A stretch of DNA of 5,916 nucleotides from Clostridiales bacterium (GTDB lineage: Bacteria; Bacillota; Clostridia; Oscillospirales; Oscillospiraceae): NCBI GenBank assembly GCA_003516765.1, contig DPCD01000007.1:10839-16754 (forward strand). Reading direction: 5' to 3'. Each line of letters starts with the position of its first letter. The stretch's first letter is position 1. Position numbers and translations under genes: made by a program. Of this stretch, positions 5,111 through 5,916 are shown one piece after another. Below the pieces are notes generated by a model, which did not search any database, was not told the origin of the DNA, and worked only from the letters and a program-made list of their open reading frames with translations.

Positions 5111-5916
5111 AAAAGCCCCTCCTTTTCATCCGGATCGAACGCGCGCGCGATGACGCCGCCGCCGAGCACGATATCTCCGTCATACAAAACCGCGTACTGC
5201 CCGGGCGTGGGCGCGCGCTGCGGCTCGTCAAACATCAGCTGCACCCTGCCGCCTTCCTGCACGGTGACGCAAACCGGCTGCTCGGGGTGGCGGTAGCGGA
5301 GCTTTGCCTTGCAGCGGAAGACCGTTTCCGGCGCGCTGCCGGCAATCCAGTGCATATCCTGTACCTGCACGCCGCGATGGAACAGGTCTGCGCTTTCTCC
5401 CAGGACAACGGTGTTGTCCTCCGGGCGGATTTCACAGACGTAGTATTTCTGCGACAGGCTCAGCCCCAGCCCGCGGTGCTGCCCGATGGTGTAGCGGATG
5501 ATGCCGTTGTGCCTGCCGAGAATGCTGCCGCTTTTGTCCACAAAATTGCCGGGCTCAGACTTTTTGCCGGTGCGCAGCTCGATGATCTTTGCGTAATCGC
5601 CATCCGGCACGAAGCAGATGTCCTGACTGTCGGGCTTGTCGGCGTTGATGAAATCCGCCTCGCGTGCCAGATCTCTTGCCTCGGTTTTCCGCAGCTCGCC
5701 GAGCGGGAAGAGCGTCCGCGCCAGCCGCTGCTGCGTCATGTCGTAGAGCACGTAGCTCTGGTCCTTCGTCTCGTCGAGCGCCTTGCGCAGCTGGTACTGC
5801 CCGTTTTCAAACGTGATGCGCGCGTAGTGCCCGGTCGCGATGTGGTCGCAGCCGAGAATTTCTGCCCTTTGATAAAGCTTGTCGAACTTCATATAGCGGT
5901 TGCAGTCGATGCAGGG
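5107..5916 (-). CDS. mnmA: tRNA-specific 2-thiouridylase MnmA (5' end outside window)
   Basis: MnmA puts the 2-thio group on U34 of tRNA-Lys, -Glu and -Gln, using ATP and sulfur relayed from a cysteine desulfurase. The frame is open to the window edge, and 269 C-terminal residues are visible. They begin PCIDCNRYMKFDKL, containing the first catalytic cysteine (equivalent to E. coli C102; visible residue 5). CDHIATGHYAR and SYVLYDMTQ follow. DSQDICFVPDGDY carries the second, persulfide-forming cysteine (visible residue 101, equivalent to C199), and YTIGQHRGLGL leads into the central and C-terminal beta domains. The spacing between the two cysteines fits the family. Roughly the first 95-100 residues, with the PP-loop ATP site, lie beyond the window. 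An internal ATG at 5892 is not the true start, since the conserved CIDCNRY precedes it. The gene overlaps the Rrf2 regulator downstream, a sulfur-linked pairing. Confidence 0.96.
   Translation of the reverse strand, partial: PCIDCNRYMKFDKLYQRAEILGCDHIATGHYARITFENGQYQLRKALDETKDQSYVLYDMTQQRLARTLFPLGELRKTEARDLAREADFINADKPDSQDICFVPDGDYAKIIELRTGKKSEPGNFVDKSGSILGRHNGIIRYTIGQHRGLGLSLSQKYYVCEIRPEDNTVVLGESADLFHRGVQVQDMHWIAGSAPETVFRCKAKLRYRHPEQPVCVTVQEGGRVQLMFDEPQRAPTPGQYAVLYDGDIVLGGGVIARAFDPDEKEGLL

Noticed and set aside
1..5916. CRISPR arrays, insertion sequences, tRNA or rRNA genes, phage or defence genes
   Set aside because: No spaced direct repeats, transposase motifs, cloverleaf sequences or phage or defence proteins were found on either strand.

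Overview
The window looks like chromosomal DNA from a Gram-positive, GC-rich member of the Clostridia, possibly Oscillospiraceae/Ruminococcaceae. This is inferred from strong AGGAGG-type ribosome binding sites, sigma-A-like promoters, a lipoprotein-type binding protein, a lysine riboswitch with an intrinsic terminator, and an Rrf2 regulator next to mnmA. Every gene I can support lies on the minus strand, so transcription runs from high to low coordinates. The long plus-strand open frames are antisense shadows.

Right part (about 4357-5916), sulfur and tRNA thiolation. The 3' three quarters of mnmA (tRNA 2-thiouridylase, start outside the window) overlaps by ATGA the start of an Rrf2-family regulator with three C-terminal cysteines. 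A probable terminator follows. Next comes a near-consensus promoter (TTGACA, 17 bp, TATTCT) with an imperfect palindrome on its start site, probably the Rrf2 operator. The roughly 175-nt leader encodes an 18-residue peptide whose stop codon sits in a stem-loop. It leads into metY (O-acetylhomoserine sulfhydrylase, 3076-4356). The arrangement suggests that sulfur or Fe-S status controls metY through the adjacent regulator.

Middle part (2667-3075). Downstream of metY are a GC-rich hairpin and a 49-codon remnant of tcdA (tRNA threonylcarbamoyladenosine dehydratase). The remnant keeps its ribosome binding site and N-terminus but ends just after the nucleotide-binding glycine motif.

Left part (1-2666), lysine uptake. 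A promoter at 2639-2666 drives a leader that folds as a textbook lysine riboswitch (P1, P3, P4 and P5 helices and a perfect 7-bp L2-L3 kissing pair). A terminator and a 13-bp antiterminator can be drawn on the sequence. It controls a three-gene polar amino-acid ABC importer: binding lipoprotein, permease and ATPase (3' end cut off by the window). The riboswitch makes lysine the most likely substrate.

The most unusual item is the binding protein. Its two lobes are in swapped order: the signal peptide is followed by lobe 2 plus the normal C-terminal helices, then a linker, then the normal N-terminal lobe, and the protein ends at the hinge strand. It reads as a complete, circularly permuted type II binding protein.
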